A stretch of 64,000 nucleotides of DNA. It comes from Sulfopaludibacter sp035606355. Its GTDB lineage: Bacteria; Acidobacteriota; Terriglobia; Bryobacterales; Bryobacteraceae. Below, piece after piece: positions 8,124 through 17,293 of the stretch. Position numbers and translations under genes: made by a program. The notes under the pieces were generated by a model. The model worked only from the letters and a program-made list of their open reading frames with translations, was not told the origin of the DNA and did not search any database. Within the stretch, counting starts at the first letter, position 1, and every line of letters begins with the position of its first letter. The stretch is taken from the NCBI GenBank assembly GCA_035606355.1, contig DATNFO010000031.1, positions 124,001-188,000 of the forward strand, in the 5' to 3' direction.

Positions 8124-10886
8124 TTACCTGGGCAGTTTCTGTTCCCCCTCGATTTTGAGCGGCAGATCCACGCCTGCGACGCCGGTGCCGGGTTGGCCTC
8201 CGCCGACGAACAGCTTGTAGTCTCCCGCCGCTACCAGGCGCGCGCCTTCGTCATTCACCATGCTCAAATCGCGCGGAGTCAGGGTCAGGCGCACGTGCTG
8301 CGTCCGTCCGGCGCCGACGTTCACGCGCTGAAATCCGCGCAGAGCCCGCAGCGGCGCGCCCGGCAATTTGGGGAAGACCAGGTAAGCCTGCACGACCTCG
8401 TCGCCCGCCGAACGGCCGGTGTTTCTGACGTCCACTTCCACCTGCAGATCGTTCCCCGCTTTCAGGGTAGGGGTGGAGAGCTTCGCATTGCTATAGGCAA
8501 ATTTCGAGTAGCTGAGACCGAACCCGAAGGGGTAGAGCGGCTGGCCTTCGAAGTAGCGGTAGGTTCGGTTCTTCAGGGAATAATCGTCGAAAGGCGGCAG
8601 ATCGTTGACGCTCTTGTAGAAGGTGACAGGCAGCCTTCCCGCCGGGTTGTTTGACCCGGCAAGTGTTTCGGCGATGGCCGCGCCTCCTTCTTCGCCCGGA
8701 TACCAGGATTCCAGAATGGCGTTGGCGTTTTGGTTCGCCCAATTGACGCCGAGAGCGCTTCCGTTCATGAGCACGACCACCAGCGGCTTGCCCGCAGCCT
8801 TCACCGCTTCGAGTACAGCCTCCTCATCTTTGGGGATATCGAGCGAAGTGCGATCGCCGCCCACGAAGCCCTCAGGCAGGTTGCGTCCGCCCATTTCCTC
8901 GCCTTCCAACTCTCTCGTGATACCCACGACAGCCACCACTACATCCGCCTGCTTCGCGGCAGCGACGGCACTGGCGGTATCGGTCGCTCCGGCACGCCAG
9001 GAAAGAGTCGGCCCGGCCGGACCAAAGCCGCCGCGTCCGCGGCCGCGGCCTCCCCCCGCAGGCGCCGGCGTTACTGCGTGGAAGAACTCCACCTTGAGAG
9101 CGTAGTCCTTTCCTTTATCGAGCTTCAATTCCGTCGTCCGGGCGGCGGCGGTGGCCGGGTCAGGCGCAAAGCCGCGGCCCGCTGGAGCGCGCTCGGTCCA
9201 ATCGTCAATTACGAGTTTTCCGTCGAGCCATACGCGAACTCCGCCGGCGCCGTTGACGGAAAGCGTATACGGGCCGGTTTCTTCGGGCTTCAGGTTAGCG
9301 GTGTACCGCGCCGAGAAATCGCCTTGTCCGACGCCTTCCGGCAAACGGCCGCCGCCGCCGAATCCACCGAATCCGCGGCCGCCGCCGAGTTGCGTTTCGC
9401 TGCGAGTCGCTGCCGGCGAGCCGGAGAGGTCCTTGTTATTGAAGTAGACGGCTGTCAGTCCGGGCTTTCCGTCCGCGGTGTGGTATACCGATGCCGGTAT
9501 GGCGATCGGGGTACGTAGAAATTTGGTGCCCGGCGTGTATGTAACTGTCGCGGACCCAAACTGCTTGCGGATTGCGTCCAACGGCGTCACGTAGTGCGAC
9601 GATGTGCCGTTATAATTTCCCTCCAGCGCCGGGATCGAATCCGCCAGCGGGCCCACAATCGCAATCTTCTTGAGCGATGACTTCAGCGGCAGGGAGCCAT
9701 CGTTCTTGAGCAGGACCATGCTCTCTCGCGCGATCTTCAGTGCCAACTCGCGGTGCGCGGCGCTGTCGTTCTCGGAGAACGGGATCTGCGTGTACTTGAC
9801 CATTTCCGGCGGGTCGAACATGCCGAGCTGGAACCGCGCCCTGAAAAGCCGCTTCAGGTTGATGTCGGCCTCCTTTTCGCTGATCAGGCCGGTTTTGATG
9901 GCCGTGACGTAACCCTCGGTATCGGCGCCGCAGTCAAGGTCGGTTCCGCGCTTGAGCGAGATGGCCGCGGAATCGGCGATGTTGGCCACAAACTTGTGAT
10001 TGCGATTGATGTCGCCGATGGCGCCGCAATCAGAAACCACATAGCCCTTGAAACCCCAAGCCCCGCGCAGGGTGTCGCCGAGTAGAAATGTGTTCGCGCA
10101 GGCGGGTTCCCCGTTGATGCTGTTGTACGCGCACATGATCGAATCCGCCTTCCCTTCGACGATGGCTTGACGGAATGCCCACAGGTACGTGTCTTCCTCA
10201 TCGTGCAGCGAGACTTTGACGTCTATGGTGTGGCGCGAAGGTTCGGGGCCGCTGTGGACGGCGTAATGCTTGGGCGTGGAAATCGTCTTGAAATACTTCG
10301 GATCGTCCCCCTGCATGCCGCGGACGAAAGCCAAGCCGAGGCGTCCGGTCAGAAATGGATCCTCACCGTAGGTTTCCTGTCCTCTGCCCCAGCGGGGATC
10401 GCGGAAGATGTTGATATTCGGCGACCAGAAGTCGAGGCCTGCCGGTCCGGGACGCACGCCACCGAAACTGCCTGGCAGGTTCGCTCCGGATGAAGTCTCC
10501 GCCTGGCGCCGCTCGTACTCGTGGAACTTGGCGCGCGCTTCGGTGCTGATCACCGTCGCCATATCGTGAATGAGCTTGTCATCGAATGTTGCGCCGAGAC
10601 CGATGGCTTGCGGAAAGACCGTGGCGGTGCCCTGATTCGCGACACCGTGAAGCGCTTCGCTCCACCAGTTGTATGCCGGAATGTGGAGGTGGGGAATTGC
10701 TGGAGACGTGCTGCTGAACTGCGAGGCCTTTTCTTCAACCGTCATCCGGGACACTAGATCGTCCACGCGCTGGTCGATCGGCAGTGCGGGGTTCAAGTAA
10801 GCTGGACGTTCGCCAGAGGGCGTCTGCTGGCCGATAGCCGGGCCGGCTGACAACGCTAATAGAAGCAGGACAGATTGTTTGAGCAT
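8124..10886 (-). CDS. GH3 beta-xylosidase/beta-glucosidase with PA14 domain
   Basis: 920 residues from the ATG at 10886 (AGGA about 9 bases upstream). Signal peptide 1-19. The GH3 N-terminal barrel carries NWWSEALHGVA, GRGQETYGEDPFL, PKHYAVHSGPEPSRH and GYVVSDCGAIGD with Asp286 as the expected nucleophile. The SDCGAI form and ETYGEDP resemble GH3 beta-xylosidases more than glucosidases. The second GH3 domain is interrupted by a PA14-type beta domain (SARYTANLKPEETGPYTLSVNGAGGVRVWLDGKLVIDDW) that in this family often helps select the substrate, and by Gly/Arg-rich insertions. A fibronectin-III-like C-terminal domain follows (PAGRLPVTFY, YPFGFGLSY, LEVEVDVRNTG-type sequence). Probably periplasmic release of terminal xylose or glucose; the substrate is inferred. 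Confidence 0.92.
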   Translation of the reverse strand: MLKQSVLLLLALSAGPAIGQQTPSGERPAYLNPALPIDQRVDDLVSRMTVEEKASQFSSTSPAIPHLHIPAYNWWSEALHGVANQGTATVFPQAIGLGATFDDKLIHDMATVISTEARAKFHEYERRQAETSSGANLPGSFGGVRPGPAGLDFWSPNINIFRDPRWGRGQETYGEDPFLTGRLGLAFVRGMQGDDPKYFKTISTPKHYAVHSGPEPSRHTIDVKVSLHDEEDTYLWAFRQAIVEGKADSIMCAYNSINGEPACANTFLLGDTLRGAWGFKGYVVSDCGAIGDINRNHKFVANIADSAAISLKRGTDLDCGADTEGYVTAIKTGLISEKEADINLKRLFRARFQLGMFDPPEMVKYTQIPFSENDSAAHRELALKIARESMVLLKNDGSLPLKSSLKKIAIVGPLADSIPALEGNYNGTSSHYVTPLDAIRKQFGSATVTYTPGTKFLRTPIAIPASVYHTADGKPGLTAVYFNNKDLSGSPAATRSETQLGGGRGFGGFGGGGRLPEGVGQGDFSARYTANLKPEETGPYTLSVNGAGGVRVWLDGKLVIDDWTERAPAGRGFAPDPATAAARTTELKLDKGKDYALKVEFFHAVTPAPAGGGRGRGRGGFGPAGPTLSWRAGATDTASAVAAAKQADVVVAVVGITRELEGEEMGGRNLPEGFVGGDRTSLDIPKDEEAVLEAVKAAGKPLVVVLMNGSALGVNWANQNANAILESWYPGEEGGAAIAETLAGSNNPAGRLPVTFYKSVNDLPPFDDYSLKNRTYRYFEGQPLYPFGFGLSYSKFAYSNAKLSTPTLKAGNDLQVEVDVRNTGRSAGDEVVQAYLVFPKLPGAPLRALRGFQRVNVGAGRTQHVRLTLTPRDLSMVNDEGARLVAAGDYKLFVGGGQPGTGVAGVDLPLKIEGEQKLPR

Positions 10887-11048
10887 TGCTGCAAGTCCTA
10901 AGTCCGCCGGGAGTAGGGTCACTCCGCGTCGAACTTCATTCGTCTATCGAAACACGATTCGCATTCCGATGCACCTTTTACCGCTCCCTCACGGGCTTGT
11001 GAAAAAATCCGGCTGCCGTTCTCGTCGCACTGCGTCCGCCTTTCGATG

Positions 11049-11136
11049 CACCTTTTACCGCTCTCTCACGGTCGCGGCTCCGTTAGCAGCATCAAGCACT
11101 TACTGAGCCGTGACCGTAAGGGAGCGGTCAACGGTG
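11049..11136. repeat. 35-bp-arm hairpin of repeat R2
   Basis: Arms 11049-11083 and 11102-11136, imperfect, with an 18-base loop TAGCAGCATCAAGCACTT. The loop length matches the other copies and the loop sequence is a second class, closest to the second hairpin of R4 (46143-46160). Confidence 0.8.
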
Positions 11137-11218
11137 CCGGGGATTTAAGTGCGTTTTGAAGTCGGCGTAAAAGCAACTCGATATTCTTCACAACCCCGTA
11201 AGGAAGCGGTAAACGGTG

Positions 11219-11249
11219 CCGGGGATTCAAGTGCGTTTTGAATCCCCGG
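11219..11249. terminator. 12-bp stem-loop after TonB receptor 2
   Basis: CCGGGGATTCAA and TTGAATCCCCGG flank a 7-base loop, perfect pairing, 7 bases beyond the stop at 11257. No T-run follows on the minus strand, so an intrinsic terminator is only possible; it may be just the damaged end of a C repeat unit. Confidence 0.4.
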
Positions 11250-11256
11250 TTTTGAA

Positions 11257-14200
11257 TTAGAACGTGAATCTGAGCCACGCCTGAAGGGTGCGTGGCCCCT
11301 GATACCCGCTCACCATGCCGAAACCTGCATTCCTCGGTTGCGACCGAGTAGGAATCAGGTTGCCGTTGTTGTCGAAGGGAAGATTCTGAATCGTGAAGTC
11401 CGTCGGGCTCGCTACCGTCATGTTCGTTGCCCGCCCGGTGATGTGCGACTGGTTGAACGCGTTAAACGCATCCAGCCGGAAAGAAAGGCGCCGCGTTTCA
11501 CCGAAACGGAAACTCCGCTGCAGCGCGAGGTCGAACTGCTGATAGAAGCAGCCGCGCAGATAATCCACGCCGGAGTCGAGTCCTACGCTGCCCACCAGCG
11601 GAGGAGCGAAAGCGGCCGTGTTGAACTGGTGGTAAATGTCGTTCGTGTTGCATCCGTTGCCGGGATTACCGATGATGCGCACGCGTCCGCCGAAATCGGA
11701 AGACCCGGTGATGTTCTGATTTCCGGCGCCGTTCTGGAAGGAGTAGCCGACCGTGTAAGTGCTCGGCGAGTTCGCTGCCCAAATGCCGGAAAGCTGCCAG
11801 TCGCGAGTGACGGACTTGACGACATGGTGGACCACCCCGGAGCCGACATTGCCGGCCGCCGGAATGTCAAATACGAAATCGCCTTTGAAGGCGTGCCGCG
11901 TTGGGATGTAGTCCTGGAATAACTCGTTCGCTTGTGCCTGGTCCGGCCGGTAAGAGAACGAGCCGTCCGCCGCGTGCTGGATGCGCGCACCGGCGTCAGC
12001 CGATCGATGCAGCATGATGGAGTCGCTTACGCCGAATTGCAGGCCGTGAGCGAAACGGCGGTTCAGGGAAACCAGCAGCATGTGCGAGTTGATCCAGCCT
12101 CGCGGGATCATCATATTGATGGTGCCGTAGCCGCGGTAAGAACGCATCATGTTCTGCGTTACGGCCGCTCCGCCCGGAAGCGAACTGCTGACGCTCGGGT
12201 CCTGGTTCTGAGGCAGATAGGCCGAACCCAAATCCACCGTGTTGATGTTCACCTGTTCCACGATGTTGTAGCCGTGCTCGCCGGTGTAGGACACATCCAG
12301 CACGGCATTGAAAGGCACCGCGTACTGGACGCCGGCATCCCAGGTCCAGGTGCTCGGAAGGGAACTGTTCAACTGATAGACATTCAGGTTGGGAGCGCCT
12401 TGCGTAGTGAGCCCGCCCATGGTTTGGAACTGCGAGTAATACAGGGTCTGGGCCTGCTCGTTGGGCGGATTCGCGATCTGGCTGTAAATGGTGTTCCCGG
12501 ACGGGCGATCGAAGTACAGACCTGCGCCGGCGCGCAGCACAAGCTGCTGCTTGCCGGTGACATCGTACGCCACTCCCAGGCGGGGCGCCGGGGTCACCGT
12601 CGGCCAGTTATAGCCGGTTGTCGGCACCGGACCTTGCCCTGCTTTGAACAAGCCGTTCAGAGGATCGCCTGAGCCGGGAACCAGGGTGCCGATCGCGACC
12701 GAAGTGTTCGCCCCGAGCAGTTGGCCCGTGCGCGGATCCACCGCCTGCCGGTTCGCACCGGTACAGGGTTGAGCGGCGCAACCAGCGAGATAGTAGACGG
12801 GAGCCTTCGACAAGCTCCACTGGTTCGGCAGGAAATTCACCGTCTGGCCCAAAGCGTCGTATTGCGGCTGCTGATGCACCAGGCGCACGCCGACATCCAG
12901 CGTCAGGCGGGAAGTCGCCCTCCAGTTGTCCTGGATAAAGCCCTCGATGTTGTTGTAGACGTAGTTGCCTTCCACATACTTGGAAAGCTGGCTGTAGTTG
13001 TCGAAGACGCCCAGCGCGAGGTTGGCGAATCCAAAGCCGCTGTCCAGCGAATTGTTCGCGTCGTTTGCGAAGCTGACCGATCCCTGCCACGTTCCAGACA
13101 GCGATTGTTGCGCCTTATAACTGTGGTTCCAGTAGATCCCGCCCTTGATGGTGTGCCGGTCGTGCACTTTGGTCAGGCTAATGTTCAGGTCGGAGGTCTG
13201 GTTCGTGTTCAGGAAGCCGGGGAACGGGGCATTCGGCGGCGCATACGTGCCGTTGATTCGGCTGCCCCAGCTATTCACGTTCGGAAGCATGCTCATCTGC
13301 TTCCCGTCCCAAATGGCGGGCTTGAGCGTCTGCATCACCTGGTAAGCGTAATAGCTGGAGTCCAGCACGCCGGACTTCGGGAAGAGTTGCGGCAAACCGG
13401 TCAGGCCCGCGCCGGCAAGGCTGGCAGTCTTGTCCATGGGAATGGCAGCGGTGCAGAGACTGGGGGCAGCCGTGAACGAAGGGCCGAAACAGCCCGCCAA
13501 ATCGTTCCGGGACTTTCCGAAGGTTCCTTCCAGGAATGTAGTGGGGTTGATGCTGTAGGCAATGGTGCTGGCCCAGGTATAGAACCATTTCTTATAGACT
13601 TGGGTATCGTTGAAGCCGGGCACCGTGCCGGTTTGCTCCTTCGCAGGTTCCTCCCACAAAGACAACTTGAATGAGGCGCGCAGCTTCGTCCAGGGCTGAT
13701 AATCGATCTTGAAGATCGGCGCCTGAGACATGATGCTCTGGGACGGCAGCGTCGCCTGGTAGTTGTAAGGAAGCCCTGGGACGTTCAGATTCGGCATCGG
13801 GTACAGACTCAGAAACTGCAACCCAAGAGAGTACAGCCGGTCGGCCGGAATACGACCCAATACGCCGCCCGCGGCAAAGCAGCCGGCAGTATTCGACGCC
13901 GAGCACGGGCTGGTGGACAACGGATCCTTGATATACGGATACAGATTGCCGAGGTTGTCTCTCGTCTGCGAAAAGTCTCCCTGCCGTTCCAGCGCGGTCG
14001 GGAAACGGTAATAGGCAATTCCTCCGGAGATGTTGTTGCCCGTCAACGAGAGCGTGCGCGGATCGAATTCGTGGCTGTAGAAGAAGAACAGCTTGTTGTT
14101 GTGTCCGGGCTTACCGACCGGTCCGCCGATGGTGAAGCCGAGGTCTTTCTCCCGGTTGTATGCCTTGGCTACGCCGTTCAATTTGTTGGCCCTGCTGTTG

Positions 14201-15006
14201 GCATTCCACCCCGACTGGCGCATGATCATAAAAGCGCTGCCGTGAAAGTGGTCCGAGCCGCTTTTCGTGACCGCCGTAATCTGCAGCCCGCTGGAGCGGC
14301 CGTACTCTGCCTGATAGCTCGATACCAGGACTTTGATTTCGGCGATCGATTCCGTGTTTGTGGCGATGATCGTGGCGTTATTGCCCGTATCCATGGTGGA
14401 CACGCCGTCCATCATGATGTTGGAGTTGCCGCCCGAATAAGACGAACTGTCGCCCATCCTGCTCGTGCCGGTGACGCCCGGAATGACGGAGGTCAGGTTC
14501 GTGAAGATGCGGCTGGCCAGCGGAACGTTCTGGACCTCCGTGCTGGTGATTACGGCCGATTGTTCGGCACTCTGCGTTTTCAGGAGCGCTGCATCGGCGG
14601 AAACCGTAACAGTCTCGGTCACTTCGCCGATTTGCATGGTGAGCGCGCCAAGACCGAGGCGATCTCCGGGGCTGACGTCGATGCCGGTCCGCTGCAACAT
14701 TTTGAAGCCTTTTTGGTTGGCCTCAAGCGTGTATTTGTCGGGACGCACGTTGGGGAATGTGAACTCGCCGCTCGCTGACGTAACTACGCTGGAGAGCTTC
14801 GTGCCGAGTGTCTGACTTGTCAGGGTGACCGCGGCGCCGGCGATCGGGGCGCCCTGCGGATCCTGGATCGTCCCGGAGACAGTACCCATGGTCAACTGCG
14901 CGTACGCTCCCGGAACCGATATGCCAAGCCAAAGCGTCATGGCAACTACGCTCAAACGTAGCGATCGATGAAGGGGAGCCGACAAAGGCGTGATCTTTCG
15001 TTCCAT
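11257..15006 (-). CDS. TonB-dependent receptor 2, Oar-like
   Basis: 1249 residues. GAGGTGA lies about 5 bases before the ATG at 15006. Signal peptide about 1-36 (ends VPGAYAQ), carboxypeptidase-regulatory-like domain (MGTVSGTIQDPQGAPIAGAAVTL ... EFTFPNVRPDKYTL), plug (GGNSNIMMDGVSTMDTG, YQAEYGRSSGLQITAVTKSGSDHFHGSAF) and a beta-barrel ending LQAWLRFTF with a terminal Phe. Role as for the receptor at 4189-7833: outer-membrane binding and TonB-driven uptake of an unknown, probably polysaccharide-derived, substrate. It stands alone in its transcript: the next gene downstream is separated by repeat R2. A GGCGGC/GCCGCC hairpin (15051-15067) lies in the leader. Confidence 0.93.
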   Translation of the reverse strand: MERKITPLSAPLHRSLRLSVVAMTLWLGISVPGAYAQLTMGTVSGTIQDPQGAPIAGAAVTLTSQTLGTKLSSVVTSASGEFTFPNVRPDKYTLEANQKGFKMLQRTGIDVSPGDRLGLGALTMQIGEVTETVTVSADAALLKTQSAEQSAVITSTEVQNVPLASRIFTNLTSVIPGVTGTSRMGDSSSYSGGNSNIMMDGVSTMDTGNNATIIATNTESIAEIKVLVSSYQAEYGRSSGLQITAVTKSGSDHFHGSAFMIMRQSGWNANSRANKLNGVAKAYNREKDLGFTIGGPVGKPGHNNKLFFFYSHEFDPRTLSLTGNNISGGIAYYRFPTALERQGDFSQTRDNLGNLYPYIKDPLSTSPCSASNTAGCFAAGGVLGRIPADRLYSLGLQFLSLYPMPNLNVPGLPYNYQATLPSQSIMSQAPIFKIDYQPWTKLRASFKLSLWEEPAKEQTGTVPGFNDTQVYKKWFYTWASTIAYSINPTTFLEGTFGKSRNDLAGCFGPSFTAAPSLCTAAIPMDKTASLAGAGLTGLPQLFPKSGVLDSSYYAYQVMQTLKPAIWDGKQMSMLPNVNSWGSRINGTYAPPNAPFPGFLNTNQTSDLNISLTKVHDRHTIKGGIYWNHSYKAQQSLSGTWQGSVSFANDANNSLDSGFGFANLALGVFDNYSQLSKYVEGNYVYNNIEGFIQDNWRATSRLTLDVGVRLVHQQPQYDALGQTVNFLPNQWSLSKAPVYYLAGCAAQPCTGANRQAVDPRTGQLLGANTSVAIGTLVPGSGDPLNGLFKAGQGPVPTTGYNWPTVTPAPRLGVAYDVTGKQQLVLRAGAGLYFDRPSGNTIYSQIANPPNEQAQTLYYSQFQTMGGLTTQGAPNLNVYQLNSSLPSTWTWDAGVQYAVPFNAVLDVSYTGEHGYNIVEQVNINTVDLGSAYLPQNQDPSVSSSLPGGAAVTQNMMRSYRGYGTINMMIPRGWINSHMLLVSLNRRFAHGLQFGVSDSIMLHRSADAGARIQHAADGSFSYRPDQAQANELFQDYIPTRHAFKGDFVFDIPAAGNVGSGVVHHVVKSVTRDWQLSGIWAANSPSTYTVGYSFQNGAGNQNITGSSDFGGRVRIIGNPGNGCNTNDIYHQFNTAAFAPPLVGSVGLDSGVDYLRGCFYQQFDLALQRSFRFGETRRLSFRLDAFNAFNQSHITGRATNMTVASPTDFTIQNLPFDNNGNLIPTRSQPRNAGFGMVSGYQGPRTLQAWLRFTF

Positions 15007-15131
15007 ACTCTCACCTCACAGAAATGTCTGGTGTGTACCCTCTAATAGCCGGCGGCGAGTTGCCGCCGTCCCGTCGATTCCCAGCGTGCGAAGAGCCCCT
15101 GAAAACGCATTCCACCGCTGGGCAGTGGGAG

Positions 15132-15177
15132 TATGCTATCGCGTGCACCCTCTGCTGAAAAGGTTTGGTACTGTGTC
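15132..15177 (-). promoter_or_regulatory. promoter of TonB receptor 2 with upstream conserved block
   Basis: GACACAGTACCAAACCT (15177-15161), 22 bases, TAGCATA (15138-15132) on the minus strand, the same layout as at 7933-7978. The leader to the ATG at 15006 would be about 115-120 nt. Confidence 0.55.
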
Positions 15178-15240
15178 AGCGGATAAGTCGTAGGGATTGT
15201 TACACTTTTGAAATTGGCCAGTCCAGCCGCAGGTCCGCCG

Positions 15241-15251
15241 CTAACGGTTAG
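15241..15251. promoter_or_regulatory. palindrome CTAACGGTTAG
   Basis: CTAAC-G-GTTAG followed by a TTAACC half site at about 15260. It lies in the divergent gap between TonB receptor 2 (minus) and the ThuA-like gene (plus), 64 bases beyond the conserved promoter block. Candidate operator. Confidence 0.4.
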
Positions 15252-15474
15252 CCAGCGAGATTAACCGCCACGGACCCATGGTGATTTGGAACGGGAGCGA
15301 TTCTCTTCAAGCGGTGACGCGGAATTCCAATCAGGCGCGGGAGGAATCGGTGAGCTAGAGAACGAGGGACGCTTGCGACGTCTCGCTGACTTGCCGGTTT
15401 TTGTGAAGGAGAACACATCTCCGCATGGCGTCGATCGGGCTGCGGATGGCTACTCAATCGAATTAACTCCCGGT

Positions 15475-15485
15475 CTAACCGTTAG
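15475..15485. promoter_or_regulatory. palindrome CTAACCGTTAG (second in the same gap)
   Basis: Inverted relative to the copy at 15241. Read on the minus strand it continues ACCGGGA-GTTAA, close to the CCGGGC-GTTAA that follows the copy at 707. The rest of the 15007-15629 gap shows no convincing gene. Confidence 0.4.
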
Positions 15486-15629
15486 GGCACTCGGCGGTGC
15501 TCTCATCCCGTTAGGCTAGACACACGATTTAGCGGGCGCTATCGACTGCGAAGCAGATGCAAAATCTAGCCCGCGACTCGTGACCTGTGGTAGTTTGGCC
15601 ATTCCAGCTCTTGCAGTGAGGTGCGAGTT

Positions 15630-16496
15630 ATGTGTTTCCGCCGCCCGCTATGGATCGCCCTGTTTCTGCTGCCGATGGCAGCGGCGACCGCGCCGTATGC
15701 GGCCGCTCAAGTGGGCCGCAGCGGTTCTCAAGCCGCCAGGCCACCGGCCGGACAGAATAGCGGCGGGATGCACATATACATTTGGGCCGGCTTGAAATCT
15801 CACGGTCCGGGCATGCATGATTACCCGCAGTTTCTGGCCGATTGGAGCAAGGTTCTGACGGAACACGGCGCGATGGTCGACGGCGCGTTGCACCCGCCGG
15901 CGGCGAGCGATCTGGAGCGCGCCGACGTGGTCGTCATCTACAAAGGCGACGCGGGCTATCTCACCACTGAGGAAAAGAACGCGCTCGAGACATTCGTCAA
16001 ACGCGGCGGCGGCCTCGTGAGCTTTCATGATTCGCTGTGTGGTCCCGACCCCACCTACCTTGCAGGCCTGCTGGGTGGGGCAAAGAAGCATGGGGAAGTG
16101 AACTATACGCTGGAAGCTCCGGTGCCGTATACGGTGGTCGATAAGGCCAATCCGATCATGAAAGGCATGTCCGATCTGACGCTTTTCGATGAGGCTTTCT
16201 TTTTGATGACGTGGGCGCACGATCCGGGCATCCATGTATTGGCTACCACCGAGATCGCACCCACGCCGAGCGCGGGCAACCATAAGGGCGAGGTAGCGCC
16301 GCAAATCTGGACGTACGAACATTCGCTCGCCGGCGGCCAACCCGCTCGTGCGTTCGTGTGGATGCAGGGCCATGCGTATACGAACTTTTCCAATTACCAA
16401 ATCCAGCGGATGTTGTTGCGGGGCATTGCATGGGCGGGAAAGAAACCGGTGGATGAACTCGTGGATTACGTTCCACCCCGTCAGCCTGAACGCTGA
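15630..16496 (+). CDS. ThuA-like domain protein, exported
   Basis: 288 residues from the ATG at 15630 (GTGAGGTG 6-7 bases upstream). An N-terminal signal peptide ends near AAAQ. The body matches the ThuA-like (trehalose-utilisation, class-I-glutamine-amidotransferase-like fold) group: MHIYIWAGLKSHGPGMHDYPQFLADWSKVL, VVVIYKGDAGYLT, FVKRGGGLVSFHDS, PVPYTVVDKANPIMKGM, ARAFVWMQGHAYTNF and RMLLRGIAWAGKKP. The glutaminase catalytic Cys is not evident in the expected place, as is usual for this group. In soil acidobacteria such proteins sit beside sugar-degradation genes. The exact reaction is unknown. The gene is divergent from TonB receptor 2 and shares its regulatory gap. Confidence 0.85.
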   Translation: MCFRRPLWIALFLLPMAAATAPYAAAQVGRSGSQAARPPAGQNSGGMHIYIWAGLKSHGPGMHDYPQFLADWSKVLTEHGAMVDGALHPPAASDLERADVVVIYKGDAGYLTTEEKNALETFVKRGGGLVSFHDSLCGPDPTYLAGLLGGAKKHGEVNYTLEAPVPYTVVDKANPIMKGMSDLTLFDEAFFLMTWAHDPGIHVLATTEIAPTPSAGNHKGEVAPQIWTYEHSLAGGQPARAFVWMQGHAYTNFSNYQIQRMLLRGIAWAGKKPVDELVDYVPPRQPER

Positions 16497-16569
16497 GCCG
16501 TGCCGTGAACGGTACCGATAGGACTTCGAGGCCCTATTTTACGGCCGCCTCAAATCTCCTCTTAGGCGT

Positions 16570-17016
16570 ATGAAGCCGCAACGTCTGAGAGCGATCATGA
16601 TGAACAAATGGGCAGGTATCACTTGCCGCCGGTCATTCGGCACTGGACGCAATCTGTCTAGGGTGATGGATCGGGCACTCCTGAAACTGCTTTCCTTTTC
16701 CCTCCGAATCGTGCGGCAGTGTGGTGTCGTCAGGACGGACGTCCCGAACGCGGCCAGTTTGCGCCCGACGCTCGCCTCATTGAATCACCGGACCCTGACC
16801 CTCGCCGTCGTTTTGCTCTCCGGGCTTCTGGCGCCGATGTCGAACGGATCCCTGGAATGCAGAGTGGGAGTGCTTGCGGTGGAAGGCGCGTTCTGCCTGG
16901 CGCTCTTCGGCTTGCACTCGAAGCTACGCGCTTACATCCTCGACCAGTGGGAGATCACGATGCAAGGTGTGCTTCGTTCCGCGCTGCTGACTGAGGGGCC
17001 GGCCGCGACCACCTAA
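16570..17016 (+). CDS. hypothetical protein, possibly membrane-associated
   Basis: 148 codons, not recognised. The C-terminal half has two hydrophobic stretches (TLTLAVVLLSGLLAPM and VGVLAVEGAFCLALFGL) and codon use rich in G/C at third positions, which favours coding. The N-terminal half looks less gene-like, and the true start could be one of the internal ATGs. No ribosome binding site decides the start. It could be a decayed remnant. The flanking bases 16497-16569 and 17017-17107 hold nothing else that is recognisable. Confidence 0.3.
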   Translation: MKPQRLRAIMMNKWAGITCRRSFGTGRNLSRVMDRALLKLLSFSLRIVRQCGVVRTDVPNAASLRPTLASLNHRTLTLAVVLLSGLLAPMSNGSLECRVGVLAVEGAFCLALFGLHSKLRAYILDQWEITMQGVLRSALLTEGPAATT

Positions 17017-17107
17017 TGAACAGATGCTGCCGTTCGAGGCAGGCGGCGCTCACCGGCGACAGTACTCGCCTCAAAGACGCGGACACGTGCTCCTGGTCGT
17101 GGGCGGG

Positions 17108-17293
17108 TTATAGACAGAGGCGAGCGACGCCCCGGTCCTGATATCCTCCGCGGCCGAACTCAAGGCGGATGGCCGTCAAAAGAGCACGGTCGAGGCGGTA
17201 AATCCGTTCGTGGCGGCGGCGGACCCAAAGGCGCAGAAATTCGGCGGCCACAAGAATCAAGAAGGTGTAGAAGGCGTTGTTCAGTGGTGTCAT
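17108..17293 (-). CDS. small single-pass membrane protein, hypothetical
   Basis: 61 residues: a hydrophobic helix (NAFYTFLILVAAEFLRLWV), then an Arg-rich tail (RRRHERIYRLDRAL). A GGGA element lies about 9 bases before the ATG. It is downstream of, and on the same strand as, the polytopic protein at 17382-18731, so the two may be co-transcribed. No family recognised. Confidence 0.35.
   Translation of the reverse strand: MTPLNNAFYTFLILVAAEFLRLWVRRRHERIYRLDRALLTAIRLEFGRGGYQDRGVARLCL

Larger units (their letters stand above)
10940..11250. repeat. composite intergenic repeat R2
   Basis: Fills the gap between the GH3 start (10886) and the 3' end of TonB receptor 2 (11257). Left: about two A units (ATTCG..., GATGCACCTTTTACCGCT, GGCTGCCGTTCTCGTCGCAC). 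Centre: hairpin 11049-11136. Right: two C units (GCCGGGGATT(T/C)AAGTGCG, AAGCAACTCGATATTCTTCACAA). The last C unit is cut short by a 12-bp stem at 11219-11249. Confidence 0.85.

Noticed and set aside
15248..15519. Possible small genes on either strand in the gap before the ThuA-like gene
   Set aside because: No ribosome binding site, no recognisable protein features, and the stretch contains the palindromic sites; better read as regulatory DNA.
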